From the NCBI GenBank assembly GCA_029257775.1, contig JARIAQ010000032.1, positions 62,001 through 126,000 on the forward strand: a DNA stretch of 64,000 nucleotides. Reading direction: 5' to 3'. The position numbers and the translations under genes were made by a program. The stretch comes from Blautia sp. (lineage in GTDB: Bacteria > Bacillota > Clostridia > Lachnospirales > Lachnospiraceae). Positions within the stretch are counted from its first letter, which is position 1, and each line of letters begins with the position of its first letter. Of this stretch, positions 31,054 to 41,669 are shown piece after piece. The notes under the pieces are model-generated. The model did not search any database and had not been told where the DNA came from. It saw only the letters and a program-made list of their open reading frames with translations.

Positions 31054-31923
31054 TTACTGCATCTCGTTAATTGCTTCTGTAATGCACTTAGCTGGAGCTG
31101 CATCTACCAATACATATCCAATATTTCCATTAATTAAATCTTGTACTGCTAAAGAACTATTTTTATAAGTAACACATTTTGCCGGAAGTCCTGGGAATCC
31201 CCATTCTTCATCCCCCTCAATATAGTACTGACCTGTTGTTCCTGCCTGCACACCAATAGAGTCAGAAGCTTTTAATTCATTTAAAAGTTTTTCTACTTCA
31301 GCTGCATCCTTGCAGTTATCAAAAGTTGTATTGTCACTGGATACAACCAGTCTCTGAGATGCTTCATAATATGTGTTAGAAAATGTTACCTGCTCTGCCC
31401 TTTCTTCATTTACAGTTAAACCAGCCATTGCAATATCGCATTTTGATTGTCCTACGGATAAGCAAACTGCATCAAAGTCCATATTCTGAATAACCAGCTC
31501 CTGATCTAGTTCTTCTGCAAGAAGAGAGGCAATCTCCATATCAATCCCATAGTATTCATCACCTTTTGTAAATTCAAATGGCTCAAATGCTGCATTTGTA
31601 GCAACTACCAACTGTTCTTTGGAAGTATCTAGTTTTGCAGACTTTACTGCAGTAGGCTCACCATCGGAAAAATATTTTTCACAAATCTTATCTAAAGTTC
31701 CATCTTCTTTAATTTTTGCAATAAAAGTATTAACCTGATCTAATAATTCTGGCTGATTTTTATCAATACCAAAAGCATATTCTTCATCTGTTAAATCAAC
31801 ATCAATAATCTTTGCAGTTGTTTTTCCTCCACTCTTTTTTTCTCCATCTTTATCGCTTCCACAAGCTGTCATAGACATTGCCATCAATGCTGCTAATACT
31901 GCTGCCAATAATTTTTTCTTCAT
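31054..31923 (-). CDS. Amino-acid ABC transporter substrate-binding lipoprotein (SBP_bac_3), circularly permuted
   Basis: Lipobox MTAC; body QLVVATNAAFEPFEF...YYGIDMEIASLLAEEL...DIAMAGLTVNEERAEQVTFSNTYY...GTTGQYYIEG...YVLVDAAPAKCITEAINEMQ*. The normally C-terminal segment KIIDVDLTDEEYAFGIDKNQPELLDQVNTFIAKIKEDGTLDKICEKYF is at residues 38-85. Confidence 0.94.
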   Translation of the reverse strand: MKKKLLAAVLAALMAMSMTACGSDKDGEKKSGGKTTAKIIDVDLTDEEYAFGIDKNQPELLDQVNTFIAKIKEDGTLDKICEKYFSDGEPTAVKSAKLDTSKEQLVVATNAAFEPFEFTKGDEYYGIDMEIASLLAEELDQELVIQNMDFDAVCLSVGQSKCDIAMAGLTVNEERAEQVTFSNTYYEASQRLVVSSDNTTFDNCKDAAEVEKLLNELKASDSIGVQAGTTGQYYIEGDEEWGFPGLPAKCVTYKNSSLAVQDLINGNIGYVLVDAAPAKCITEAINEMQ

Positions 31924-32058
31924 ATCTATTCTCTCCTTTTATACATTTGCTTTGTATATTCTGTATATTTATTCATCTGTTAAAGAATTATAACAGTTCT
32001 TTCCCTATTTGGCAAGTCTTTTTCATCTTTTTTATATATTTATTCATTTCTATGTATA

Positions 32059-33543
32059 TCAATACACTATAATTGGTGTATTCACCTCAATATTCTCATA
32101 AATTGTTCGCACATGATCCAATGGAGTATTTACACAGCCATGAGAACCATTTGTTAAATAAATCCCTCCTCCATAGCTATTTCGCTTTGTCAAGTCATGA
32201 ATTCCGATACCTCCGTTAAAAGGCATCCAGTAATTAACCGGTTCTTCATACTCTGTACTTCCATCGGGTTTCTTTCCTACTAAAGTAAATGGACTTGCTT
32301 TATCCTTTAGTCTCCATACTCCTCCTTTCGGCGTTCCATGTCCTTTGTTGGGATTTCCTGTGACAACTGGTGTATCTACCAGACAAGTTCCATTTTTATA
32401 AAACCACATACGCTGCTGATCAATGGAAATTTCCACATATGTACCATTAATATCATTTCCTTCATGGGTTTGAGCTTTATATAACCAAATGGGTTCGATT
32501 TCTCCACTTTGTCCTGCATTTAGTGCTGCGATTATTGCATCGGTTGTTTTATCCTGCCATACTCGCCAACCATAATCGCCAGTAGTTAAATGCACAGTTC
32601 CTCCCCCTGTAGTCTGAAAATCACGAGGTTTCCCATAAGTATTATATTTTTCAGACCAACCAATAACTACTGGTTTTACAAGATTAACATCGAAAGTATA
32701 CGTCCCATCTTCACCCTTTGCCAACCATGACTTCAGCATGTCCCTTGTAATCGTCTCTATTCCACTTCCAAAATTTACGGTAATCTGAGAGGAAGTAATC
32801 TTATTCAACTGCTCAGCTTCCGCTACTAGACCTTCGTCACTTTGCAATATGGCTGGTTTTAAATAACAATCCTCTTCCATCAAAGAAACTTCTGTTTTTC
32901 CTTCATCTACTGCATTCTTAAGAACTTCTATCGTCTTTTCTTTATCTAATGCAGTTCCTTCTACTTCTGGCACAATTTGATATGTTGTGCCATCATCCTC
33001 TACCTTTGCATCTTGAGGTAAAGTCATATAATCATCCTGCATACAAACTAATTGATTTACCGCTTGTTCAAAACTAGCTTTATCATAGGAATGCTCCACA
33101 GAAATAGTATAATTTTTATCTTGAAAGATCTGTATAGGCCATAACCAGGAATTCTGCTTATCTTTTACTTTATCCAATGATTTATCATCTTTATACTGAA
33201 GTTTAATAGCTGTACCACTGATTATTTCACTTTTATCTTCTTTTTCCTTTATTGTTAAGGAATAGTCCGTTGAATTTTTTTTCATAATTTCCTTAACCGC
33301 TTTCACTTTCTTTCCTCCATAGGACTGATCATTAATCTCTGTCCCCGGATAAAATCGCTCCTGATAATAAACAGACAAAGACACGTATCCTAATAAAAGG
33401 CATGTTGCAATCCCTCCTGTAACACCCCACAGAATTTTTGCATTTTTCTTCTTATTATTTCCTCTTTGCTCTTTCTTTATTCTCTGGTCCGCTTTTTTTA
33501 AATTTTTTAATTTTTGCTTACTGCTTTTCTTATTATTCACCAA
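32059..33543 (-). CDS. L,D-transpeptidase (YkuD) with PG_binding_4-like domain
   Basis: N-terminal TM; YVEISIDQQRMWFYKNGTCLVDTPVVTGN; catalytic HGCVNTPLD in YLTNGSHGCVNTPLDHV. Confidence 0.92.
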   Translation of the reverse strand: MVNNKKSSKQKLKNLKKADQRIKKEQRGNNKKKNAKILWGVTGGIATCLLLGYVSLSVYYQERFYPGTEINDQSYGGKKVKAVKEIMKKNSTDYSLTIKEKEDKSEIISGTAIKLQYKDDKSLDKVKDKQNSWLWPIQIFQDKNYTISVEHSYDKASFEQAVNQLVCMQDDYMTLPQDAKVEDDGTTYQIVPEVEGTALDKEKTIEVLKNAVDEGKTEVSLMEEDCYLKPAILQSDEGLVAEAEQLNKITSSQITVNFGSGIETITRDMLKSWLAKGEDGTYTFDVNLVKPVVIGWSEKYNTYGKPRDFQTTGGGTVHLTTGDYGWRVWQDKTTDAIIAALNAGQSGEIEPIWLYKAQTHEGNDINGTYVEISIDQQRMWFYKNGTCLVDTPVVTGNPNKGHGTPKGGVWRLKDKASPFTLVGKKPDGSTEYEEPVNYWMPFNGGIGIHDLTKRNSYGGGIYLTNGSHGCVNTPLDHVRTIYENIEVNTPIIVY

Positions 33544-33704
33544 ACAAACTTCCTTCTCTGAAAAAACACATCTTAATAAGTTACATATATTTTCATTTTA
33601 CTCCAAAAAAAGACAAAATAAAAGCTTTTTATACCCTTCTCTTGCAATCCTCATACTTTTTTAATATTATTTATAATATGTTTACTGAAAGGAAATATTT
33701 TTGT

Positions 33705-34607
33705 ATGAATTCATTATTAGACATTACTTGCTGTCAACTCTGCCCTAGATCCTGTAGAGTCAATCGTCAAGTCACAACTGGATTTTGCGGATGTACCAAC
33801 GAAATAAAGGCGGCCAGAGCCGCTTTGCACTTTTGGGAAGAACCTTGTATCAGTGGTACACAAGGAAGCGGGGCTGTTTTCTTTTCTGGCTGTACTTTAA
33901 AATGCTGTTTCTGTCAAAATTTCCAAATCAGCTGTGAAAACTTCGGAAAAACATTATCTATATCACAACTTAGCGAGATTTTTCTAAATCTTCAAGAACA
34001 GGGAGCCCACAATCTTAATTTAATCACTCCTACTCAGTATCTTCCTTTTATTATAGAAGCTTTGGATAATATAAAAACCTCTCTTACCATACCCGTCATT
34101 TATAATTGCGGTGGTTACGAAAGGCCAGAGGTCATTAAACTTTTAAAAGATTATGTTGATATATATATTCCTGATTTAAAGTATTTTGACTCTTCTTTGT
34201 CTCATTCGTACTCAAAGGCTCAAAATTACTTTACTTTTGCATCAAAGTCCATTCTAGAAATGATTCAACAGACAGGCGTTCCCGTCTTTGATCAAAAAGG
34301 TATTTTGCAAAAAGGCGTTCTCATTCGCCATCTGGTTTTGCCCGGATGTAAAAAAGATTCTATGAAACTATTAGAATGGTTAAATGAAACACTGCCGAAA
34401 CATAGTTTTTTGCTAAGTCTACTAAGCCAATATACACCTATGTATCATGCTATGGAATATCCTGAAATCAATCGACGAGTAACAACTTATGAATATAATA
34501 GCGTTTTAAAAAGAGCCATTGATCTAGGACTTGAATATGGATTTATGCAGGAAAGAAGTAGTGCCTCTTCTTCGTACACCCCTTCTTTTCAACTAGAAGG
34601 TCTATAA
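33705..34607 (+). CDS. Radical SAM protein (PflA/PflX-like)
   Basis: Radical SAM motif CTLKCCFCQN; N-terminal CCQLCPRSC...GFCGC; SD gaaagg before ATG 33705. Confidence 0.85.
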   Translation: MNSLLDITCCQLCPRSCRVNRQVTTGFCGCTNEIKAARAALHFWEEPCISGTQGSGAVFFSGCTLKCCFCQNFQISCENFGKTLSISQLSEIFLNLQEQGAHNLNLITPTQYLPFIIEALDNIKTSLTIPVIYNCGGYERPEVIKLLKDYVDIYIPDLKYFDSSLSHSYSKAQNYFTFASKSILEMIQQTGVPVFDQKGILQKGVLIRHLVLPGCKKDSMKLLEWLNETLPKHSFLLSLLSQYTPMYHAMEYPEINRRVTTYEYNSVLKRAIDLGLEYGFMQERSSASSSYTPSFQLEGL

Positions 34608-34620
34608 ATAAAAAGAAAAA

Positions 34621-34655
34621 GAACCGGAAATCTTTTTGACAGAGACTTCCGGTTC
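34621..34655. terminator. Bidirectional terminator, radical SAM gene / tpiA
   Basis: gaaccggaa(atct) / (agac)ttccggttc. Confidence 0.75.
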
Positions 34656-34687
34656 TCTTAAAATCAATCATTTTAATTGGGAATATT

Positions 34688-35437
34688 TTATTTATAGTTT
34701 ACAATTGAACCAAAATCTGGTTTTAATGCAGCACCACCAACTAATCCACCATCAATATCCGCTTGAACAAATAATTCTGGAGCTGTTGCTGCGTTTACAG
34801 AACCACCATACTGAATACGAATTGCTTCTGCTGTTGCTTCATCGTAAACTTCTGCAATACACTCACGAATTGCTTTACAAACTTCCTGAGCCTGTTCTGT
34901 TGTAGCTGTTTTACCTGTTCCAATTGCCCAAATTGGTTCATAAGCGATAACTGCTTCTTTTGCCTGTTCTGCTGTAATTCCCTGGAATCCAACTTTTACC
35001 TGCTGGCGAATAAAGTCCATAGTAACACCCTGTTCTCTCTGTTCCAGAGTTTCACCACAGCACATAATTGGAGTTAAACCATGTTCAAATGCTTTATGCA
35101 TTTTTTTGTTAATATCTTCATTTGTTTCACCGAAATATTCACGTCTTTCAGAATGTCCTAAGATAACATATTTAACCCCTGCATCTACCAACATGTTTGG
35201 AGAAATTTCCCCTGTATATGCGCCTTTTTCTTCAAAGTACATATTTTCAGCACCAACCTGAATGTTGCTTCCTTTTACTGCTTCTACAACTGGCACAATA
35301 TCAATAGCAGGTACACAGAATACCACATCTACTTCTTCGTTTGCTACTAATGGTTTTAATGTGTTTACTAATTCAACTGCTTCGCTTGGTGTCATGTTCA
35401 TTTTCCAGTTACCAGCGATGATTTTTTTTCTTGCCAT
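34688..35437 (-). CDS. tpiA: Triosephosphate isomerase
   Basis: [65 protein letters not shown]. Confidence 0.97.
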   Translation of the reverse strand: MARKKIIAGNWKMNMTPSEAVELVNTLKPLVANEEVDVVFCVPAIDIVPVVEAVKGSNIQVGAENMYFEEKGAYTGEISPNMLVDAGVKYVILGHSERREYFGETNEDINKKMHKAFEHGLTPIMCCGETLEQREQGVTMDFIRQQVKVGFQGITAEQAKEAVIAYEPIWAIGTGKTATTEQAQEVCKAIRECIAEVYDEATAEAIRIQYGGSVNAATAPELFVQADIDGGLVGGAALKPDFGSIVNYK

Positions 35438-35478
35438 GGGAATGACCTTCTTTCTTTATAATTGTATCGTATCTTTTC

Positions 35479-36672
35479 TTATTTATCGTTTGCTGCAGCA
35501 ACGCCTGGTAATTCTTTTCCTTCCAGGAATTCCAAAGAAGCACCGCCACCTGTAGAGATATGTGTCATTTTATCACCATATCCCAAGATATTTACCGCTG
35601 CTGCAGAATCACCACCACCGATAATGGTTGTAGCGTCTGTATCAGCCAGTGCTTTTGCAACTGCTGCTGTACCATGTGCAAAGTTTGACATCTCAAAGCA
35701 ACCCATTGGTCCATTCCATACAACTGTCTTAGCATCTTTTACAGCATCTGCAAAGATTTTTTCTGTTTCAGGTCCGATATCCATTCCTTCCCAGCCTTCT
35801 GGAATCTGTCCGCTTCCTACAATCTGAATATTGCAATCATTAGAGAATCTATCACCAATTCTATGGTCTACAGGAAGAAGAAGTTTTACTCCCTTTTCAA
35901 CTGCTTTCTTTTTCATTTCTAATGCGTACTCTAAATAATCATCTTCACATAAAGAAACGCCAATGCTACCGCCTGCTGCTTTAGAGAAAGTATATGCCAT
36001 ACCTCCCCCAATGATTAAAGTATCAACCTTATCAAGAAGATTGTTAATAACAGAAATTTTACTGGATACTTTTGCACCGCCAAGAATAGCAACAAAAGGT
36101 CTCTCTGGATTATTTACTGCATTTCCTAAGAAATCAATTTCTTTCTGCATTAAATACCCAACAACTGCTGTATCAACAAATTTTGTAACTCCTACATTAG
36201 AGCAATGTGCTCTATGAGCTGTACCAAATGCATCATTTACAAATACTTCACAAAGAGATGCAAGTTCTTTAGAGAATTCCTCTCCATTTTTTGTTTCTTC
36301 TGCACGATAACGTGTATTTTCAAGTAAAATAACTTCGCCATCTTTCATTTCTGCTACTGCTGCTTTGGCATTTGGTCCTACAACCTCTGGATCAGCAGCA
36401 AATTTAACTTCCTGACCTAATAATTCAGATAAGCGTTTTGCAACTGGTGCTAAAGATAATTCTGGCTTTGCCTCTCCTTTTGGTTTTCCAAGATGAGAAC
36501 ATAAAATTACTCTACCGCCATCTGCAATTAATTTTTTAATAGTAGGAAGAGCAGCTACCAAACGATTTTCATCTGTAATCTTCCCTTCCTGTAATGGTAC
36601 ATTAAAGTCACAACGAACCAGGACTTTTTTTCCTTTTACGTTAATGTCATCAACTGATTTTTTATTAAGCAT
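35479..36672 (-). CDS. pgk: Phosphoglycerate kinase
   Basis: [74 protein letters not shown]. Confidence 0.97.
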   Translation of the reverse strand: MLNKKSVDDINVKGKKVLVRCDFNVPLQEGKITDENRLVAALPTIKKLIADGGRVILCSHLGKPKGEAKPELSLAPVAKRLSELLGQEVKFAADPEVVGPNAKAAVAEMKDGEVILLENTRYRAEETKNGEEFSKELASLCEVFVNDAFGTAHRAHCSNVGVTKFVDTAVVGYLMQKEIDFLGNAVNNPERPFVAILGGAKVSSKISVINNLLDKVDTLIIGGGMAYTFSKAAGGSIGVSLCEDDYLEYALEMKKKAVEKGVKLLLPVDHRIGDRFSNDCNIQIVGSGQIPEGWEGMDIGPETEKIFADAVKDAKTVVWNGPMGCFEMSNFAHGTAAVAKALADTDATTIIGGGDSAAAVNILGYGDKMTHISTGGGASLEFLEGKELPGVAAANDK

Positions 36673-36724
36673 TGAGAAATGCCTCCTTTTTTTTATTTTC
36701 CCGTCTTTCTTTTCTATAGACGAA

Positions 36725-36755
36725 AAGGGTCCGGTCCATAATAGACCGGACCCTT
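36725..36755 (-). terminator. gap terminator
   Basis: Perfect stem aagggtccggtc / gaccggaccctt, 7-nt loop, T-run on the minus strand. Confidence 0.85.
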
Positions 36756-36779
36756 ATTGAGCCTTATAATACTCGAAGA

Positions 36780-37799
36780 TTATTTGTTTAATAATTTTCC
36801 AAAGTATTTGATTGTTCTAACCATCTGGCTTGTGTAAGAGTTTTCGTTGTCATACCATGATACAACCTGAACTTCTGTTGTGCCATTTTCTAATGGAAGA
36901 ACCATTGTCTGAGTAGCATCAAACAGAGAACCATATCTCATACCTACGATATCGCTAGATACGATTTCGTCTGTGTTATATCCGAAAGATTCTGTAGCCG
37001 CTGCTTTCATAGCATTGTTGATTTCCTCAACTGTTACGTTTCCTTTTACAACTGCTGTTAAGATTGTTGTAGAACCTGTTGGTGTTGGAATACGCTGAGC
37101 AGCACCAATTAATTTTCCGTTTAATTCAGGGATAACTAATCCGATTGCTTTTGCAGCACCTGTGCTGTTTGGTACGATATTTACTGCTGCAGCACGAGAT
37201 CTTCTTAAATCACCTTTTCTCTGTGGTCCATCAAGTGTCATCTGATCACCTGTGTAAGCGTGAATTGTGCACATAATACCGGACTGGATTTCTGCTAAGT
37301 CATTTAATGCTTTTGCCATTGGAGCTAAGCAGTTTGTTGTACAAGAAGCTGCAGAAATGATATTATCATTTTCTGTTAATGTTTCATGGTTTACATTGTA
37401 AACGATTGTTGGTAAGTCGCTTCCTGCTGGTGCAGAGATAACAACTTTTTTAGCACCTGCATCAATATGAGCCTGAGCTTTTTCTTTAGATGTGTAGAAA
37501 CCTGTACACTCAAGAACTACATCTACGCCGATTTCTCCCCATGGAAGTTCAGCTGCGTTTGCTTTTGCGTAAATTTTGATTTCTTTTCCATCAACTGTAA
37601 TGAAATCTTCACCTGCTGTTACTTTATCAGCTAATTCGTATCTGCCCTGAGTAGAGTCATATTTCAGTAAGTGAGCTAACATTGCTGGAGATGTTAAATC
37701 GTTGATTGCTACGATTTCAAATCCCTCTGCTCCGAACATCTGTCTAAATGCAAGACGACCAATACGTCCAAAACCATTAATTGCTACTTTTACTGCCAT
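36780..37799 (-). CDS. gap: Glyceraldehyde-3-phosphate dehydrogenase, type I (start trimmed to [11 protein letters not shown])
   Basis: [79 protein letters not shown]. Confidence 0.97.
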   Translation of the reverse strand: MAVKVAINGFGRIGRLAFRQMFGAEGFEIVAINDLTSPAMLAHLLKYDSTQGRYELADKVTAGEDFITVDGKEIKIYAKANAAELPWGEIGVDVVLECTGFYTSKEKAQAHIDAGAKKVVISAPAGSDLPTIVYNVNHETLTENDNIISAASCTTNCLAPMAKALNDLAEIQSGIMCTIHAYTGDQMTLDGPQRKGDLRRSRAAAVNIVPNSTGAAKAIGLVIPELNGKLIGAAQRIPTPTGSTTILTAVVKGNVTVEEINNAMKAAATESFGYNTDEIVSSDIVGMRYGSLFDATQTMVLPLENGTTEVQVVSWYDNENSYTSQMVRTIKYFGKLLNK

Positions 37800-38043
37800 G
37801 ATTTTTATTCCTCCTAAAAGTGATTGATTTAATGTGAGTTCTTCAACAAAAGAAATATACTTTGTTAAAGAAACATCAACCTTGTCCATATTGTACCTGT
37901 TTTTATCCAAAAATTCAAGTCTATTTTCAAATTTCCTATGGTTTCATTCTTTCTCCTCTTGAAATTTCCTTTAATTTCCCTTTATAATGAAGAAAAATTT
38001 GTATTTTAATTATGTCTTAAATTTATATGAAAGGAAAAATTTT

Positions 38044-38844
38044 ATGTACTTTGATTTTCATCTCCATTCGAATTTTTCTGAAGATAGTACCAGTTCTATG
38101 GAAGAAATGATTAAAAAAGGAATTGCGCTACATTTAAAAGGAATGTGCTTTACAGAACATATGGATTTAGATTTCCCAGGAAATTCTTTTAGCTTTTTGA
38201 CGAATTTAGATATGTACACAGAGACTTTTTTACAGTTAAAAGAAAAATATCAATCCCAAATAACTCTTTATTTCGGTCTAGAGGTAGGCTTACAACCGCA
38301 TTTAAAAAAAGAAATACCACAACTTTGTAGTTCTAAAAATTTTGATTTTCTTATAGGTTCTACCCATGTTGCAAACCGTCTAGATCCCTATGAAGCAGCT
38401 TTTTTTGAAAATAGATCTGAAAAACAAGCTTATCAAAATTATTTTGAAGTTCTTCTTAAAAATCTTCAAACTTATTCTTGCTTTGATACCTGTGGACATA
38501 TTGACTATGTAGTTCGCTACGGACCTTCCAAAAATACACATTATTGTTATAGAAATCATGCTGATACACTTGATGAGATTTTAAAAACTCTGATTTATAA
38601 TGGAATTGGTATGGAATGTAACACTTCAGGTTTTAAATATGGCCTAGGGCAGCCTCATCCTTCTTTGGAAATTTTCACACGCTATAAGGAATTAGGCGGA
38701 GAAATCATCACTCTCGGTTCCGATGCTCATTCTCCATCTTATATTGCATATGATTTTGAAAAAGCCTCTGCCCTTTTAAAATCTTGTGGTTTTCATTATT
38801 ATACTATTTTCAAAAATCGGAAACCAGAATTTATTCCGTTGTAA
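38044..38844 (+). CDS. PHP-domain histidinol-phosphatase (HisJ family)
   Basis: MYFDFHLHSNFSEDS, CFTEHMD, GHIDYVVRYG, LGSDAHSPSYIAYDFEKA. Confidence 0.87.
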   Translation: MYFDFHLHSNFSEDSTSSMEEMIKKGIALHLKGMCFTEHMDLDFPGNSFSFLTNLDMYTETFLQLKEKYQSQITLYFGLEVGLQPHLKKEIPQLCSSKNFDFLIGSTHVANRLDPYEAAFFENRSEKQAYQNYFEVLLKNLQTYSCFDTCGHIDYVVRYGPSKNTHYCYRNHADTLDEILKTLIYNGIGMECNTSGFKYGLGQPHPSLEIFTRYKELGGEIITLGSDAHSPSYIAYDFEKASALLKSCGFHYYTIFKNRKPEFIPL

Positions 38845-38858
38845 AACAGATCTAAAAT

Positions 38859-38902
38859 AAAACGCATAAACTCACCTTTTAATAGGCTGATTTATGCGTT
38901 TT
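38859..38902. terminator. Bidirectional terminator, hisJ-like / mnmA
   Basis: aaaacgcataaa / tttatgcgtttt. Confidence 0.75.
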
Positions 38903-38919
38903 TTATTAAATATTTTCTA

Positions 38920-40005
38920 TCAGGCTTTTCCTAAAATAATACCGCCTCCAGCTACATATTCCCCTTGGTAAAAAACAACTGCCTGTCCTGGGGTAACTGC
39001 TCTTTGAGGTTCGCGAAATATAACTTTTACTTTACCTTCTCCCATATCCTCCAGTGTACATACTGCTCCTGCATGGTTATAACGAATTTTTGCAATAAAT
39101 TCTTTTCCTTCTTCTAGGTGCTCAATAGCCATAAAATTTACTCTATTACAAATCAATTTTGTTACAAATAAATCTTCATTTTCCCCAATAACAACCTCAT
39201 TCGTATCAGGTTTTATTTCTGTTACAAATACGGGATGTCCCATTGAAAGATTTAATCCTTTTCTCTGTCCAATGGTATAATGAATAATTCCTTTATGCTT
39301 TCCAATTACCCTACCATTTTCTAAAACATAATTTCCTTCTTCAATCTTTTTTCCCGTATTTTCTTCAATAAATTTTGCATAATCGTTATCCGGCACAAAA
39401 CAAATTTCCTGACTATCCTTCTTATGGGCAACTGGAAGCCCTGCATCCTGTGCAATTTGGCGAATTTCATCTTTCGTATATTCCCCTACAGGCATCAATG
39501 TTCTGGAAAGTTGCTCCTGTGTAAGATTATATAAAGCATAAGTTTGATCTTTTTTGGCAGTTACAGAATTTCGAATCGCATATCGTCCATTTGGAAGTAG
39601 TTCTACTCTGGCATAATGTCCTGTAGCAATATAATCTGCTCCTATATCTAAGCTTCTTTTTAGAAGAGACTCCCATTTTACGTACCGATTACATGCAATA
39701 CATGGATTAGGAGTTCTCCCCTGAAGATATTCCTCATTAAAATAGTCAATCACTCTTTCTTTAAATTCTTTCCGAAAATTCATAACATAATACGGAATAT
39801 CTAAAATCTGAGCAACACGTCTAGCATCATCTACTGCACTTAGTCCACAGCAGCCACCGTTTTCTTCCTGAAATTCACGGTCTTCTTCCTGCCAAATTTG
39901 CATAGTCACTCCAATTACATCATAACCTTGCTTCTTCAATAAATAGGCTGCTACAGAAGAATCTACTCCACCAGATAATCCTACAACAACTTTTTTTCCA
40001 TTCAT
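38920..40005 (-). CDS. mnmA: tRNA 2-thiouridine(34) synthase MnmA
   Basis: [75 protein letters not shown]. Confidence 0.97.
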   Translation of the reverse strand: MNGKKVVVGLSGGVDSSVAAYLLKKQGYDVIGVTMQIWQEEDREFQEENGGCCGLSAVDDARRVAQILDIPYYVMNFRKEFKERVIDYFNEEYLQGRTPNPCIACNRYVKWESLLKRSLDIGADYIATGHYARVELLPNGRYAIRNSVTAKKDQTYALYNLTQEQLSRTLMPVGEYTKDEIRQIAQDAGLPVAHKKDSQEICFVPDNDYAKFIEENTGKKIEEGNYVLENGRVIGKHKGIIHYTIGQRKGLNLSMGHPVFVTEIKPDTNEVVIGENEDLFVTKLICNRVNFMAIEHLEEGKEFIAKIRYNHAGAVCTLEDMGEGKVKVIFREPQRAVTPGQAVVFYQGEYVAGGGIILGKA

Positions 40006-40442
40006 TAATATTCTTCCTCTTCTTCATCTTCATGAATATCTGATTTTGGTTTAGAAAGACCTTCAATCTTGATTCCATGTTTTTCTGCATAATCCCACAA
40101 TGCAGCATGAATTGCTTCTTCTGCCAATAAGGAACAATGTACTTTGACAGGAGGAAGCCCATCTAAAGCTTCCATAACTGCTTTATTTGTAACTTTCAAA
40201 GCTTCTGTAATTGTTTTTCCTTTTACCAATTCCGTTGCCATACTACTAGTTGCCACTGCAGCTCCACATCCAAATGTCTTAAATTTGCAGTCCTGAATCA
40301 CTTGATTTTCATCAATATCCAGATAAATTCTCATAATATCTCCACATTTTGCATTTCCTACTGTTCCTACACCGCTGGCATTTTCGATTTCTCCTACATT
40401 TCTTGGATTCTGAAAATGATCCATAACTTTTTCACTGTACAT
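40005..40442 (-). CDS. Fe-S cluster assembly scaffold, IscU/NifU-like
   Basis: [76 protein letters not shown]. Confidence 0.94.
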   Translation of the reverse strand: MYSEKVMDHFQNPRNVGEIENASGVGTVGNAKCGDIMRIYLDIDENQVIQDCKFKTFGCGAAVATSSMATELVKGKTITEALKVTNKAVMEALDGLPPVKVHCSLLAEEAIHAALWDYAEKHGIKIEGLSKPKSDIHEDEEEEEY

Positions 40443-40466
40443 AATAATTTCCTCCGTCTTTCTCTC

Positions 40467-41660
40467 TTATTTAGACTGTTTTTTTACAAAATCTTCATAT
40501 AATGGTGATAAATCACGTAACTTTCCAATAATCTCTTTTAACTGTTCCAATGTGTAATCTAAATCTTCTTTTGTAGTATCTTCTCCTAATGTTAATCTCA
40601 AAGAACCATGTGCTATTTCATGAGGTAAACCAATTGCAAGCAATACATGTGAAGGGTCTAATGATCCTGATGTACATGCAGAACCACTAGAAGCAGCAAT
40701 TCCTTTCATATCCAACATAATCAATAAAGATTCTCCTTCTACAAATTGAAAGCTAAGGTTAATATTATTGGGAAGGCGTTTTACTGGATCCCCATTTAAT
40801 TTTACATAAGGAATTTCTTTTAATACTTTAGAAATAAAATAATCTCTCAATTCTCTTTCTTTTGCAGTACGTGCTTCCATGGTTTCTACTGCATTTTTAG
40901 CTGCCACACCATATCCAACAATGCCGGGAACATTTTCTGTACCGGCACGTCTTTTTCTTTCCTGTGCACCACCATGTACAAAAGAACGAATTTTTACACC
41001 TTTACGGATATAAAGACATCCAATCCCCTTGGGACCATTAATTTTATGTGCGCTGGAGCTAAGCATATCGATATTCATCTCATCCACATCAATCGGCACC
41101 TGTCCAAAAGCCTGTACGGCATCTGTATGGAATAAAATATCATGCTCTTTCGCAATCATTCCAATTTCTTTAACCGGTTCAATAGTTCCAATCTCATTAT
41201 TCGCAAACATAATAGAAATTAAAATTGTATCCGGGCGAATTGCCTTTTGCAATTCATCTAAATTAATCAAACCATTTTCATCTACATCTAAATATGTGAT
41301 TTCAGCACCTTTTTTTTCTAAATATTCACAAGTATGCAAAATTGCATGATGTTCAACCTTACTTGTAATAATGTGTTTTCCTTTTTTACTATAAGCTTCG
41401 AAGGTAGCTTTTAATGCCCAGTTGTCAGCTTCACTTCCACCTGCTGTAAAATAAATTTCCTCTGTTTTTGCACCTATAACTTTTGCAATTTCTTCTCTTG
41501 CAGTAGTAATGGCTTCTCGACTTCTCTGTCCCACTTCATAAATACTGGAAGCATTTCCATAATTTTCTGTAAAATATGGAAGCATGGCATCAACAACTTC
41601 CTGAGAAGTTTTTGTGGTTGCTGCGTTATCCAAATAAATTCTTGTTTTCATATCACTCAT
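40467..41660 (-). CDS. Cysteine desulfurase (NifS/IscS family)
   Basis: IYLDNAATTKTSQEVVDAM, FTAGGSEADNWALK, SSAHKINGPKGIGCLYIRKG, SSGSACTSGSLDPSHVLLA. Confidence 0.95.
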   Translation of the reverse strand: MSDMKTRIYLDNAATTKTSQEVVDAMLPYFTENYGNASSIYEVGQRSREAITTAREEIAKVIGAKTEEIYFTAGGSEADNWALKATFEAYSKKGKHIITSKVEHHAILHTCEYLEKKGAEITYLDVDENGLINLDELQKAIRPDTILISIMFANNEIGTIEPVKEIGMIAKEHDILFHTDAVQAFGQVPIDVDEMNIDMLSSSAHKINGPKGIGCLYIRKGVKIRSFVHGGAQERKRRAGTENVPGIVGYGVAAKNAVETMEARTAKERELRDYFISKVLKEIPYVKLNGDPVKRLPNNINLSFQFVEGESLLIMLDMKGIAASSGSACTSGSLDPSHVLLAIGLPHEIAHGSLRLTLGEDTTKEDLDYTLEQLKEIIGKLRDLSPLYEDFVKKQSK

Positions 41661-41669
41661 CTCCTATAT

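Noticed and set aside
31054-31923. N-terminal block of the SBP_bac_3 protein as an unrelated extra domain
   Set aside because: It contains the diagnostic C-terminal motif DLTDEEYAFGIDKNQPELLDQVN..I..IKEDGTLDKICEKYF and the real C-terminus lacks it, so permutation fits better than domain addition.
34636-34905. 89-aa Leu/His-rich plus-strand ORF
   Set aside because: Antisense to tpiA with low-complexity composition; a shadow ORF.
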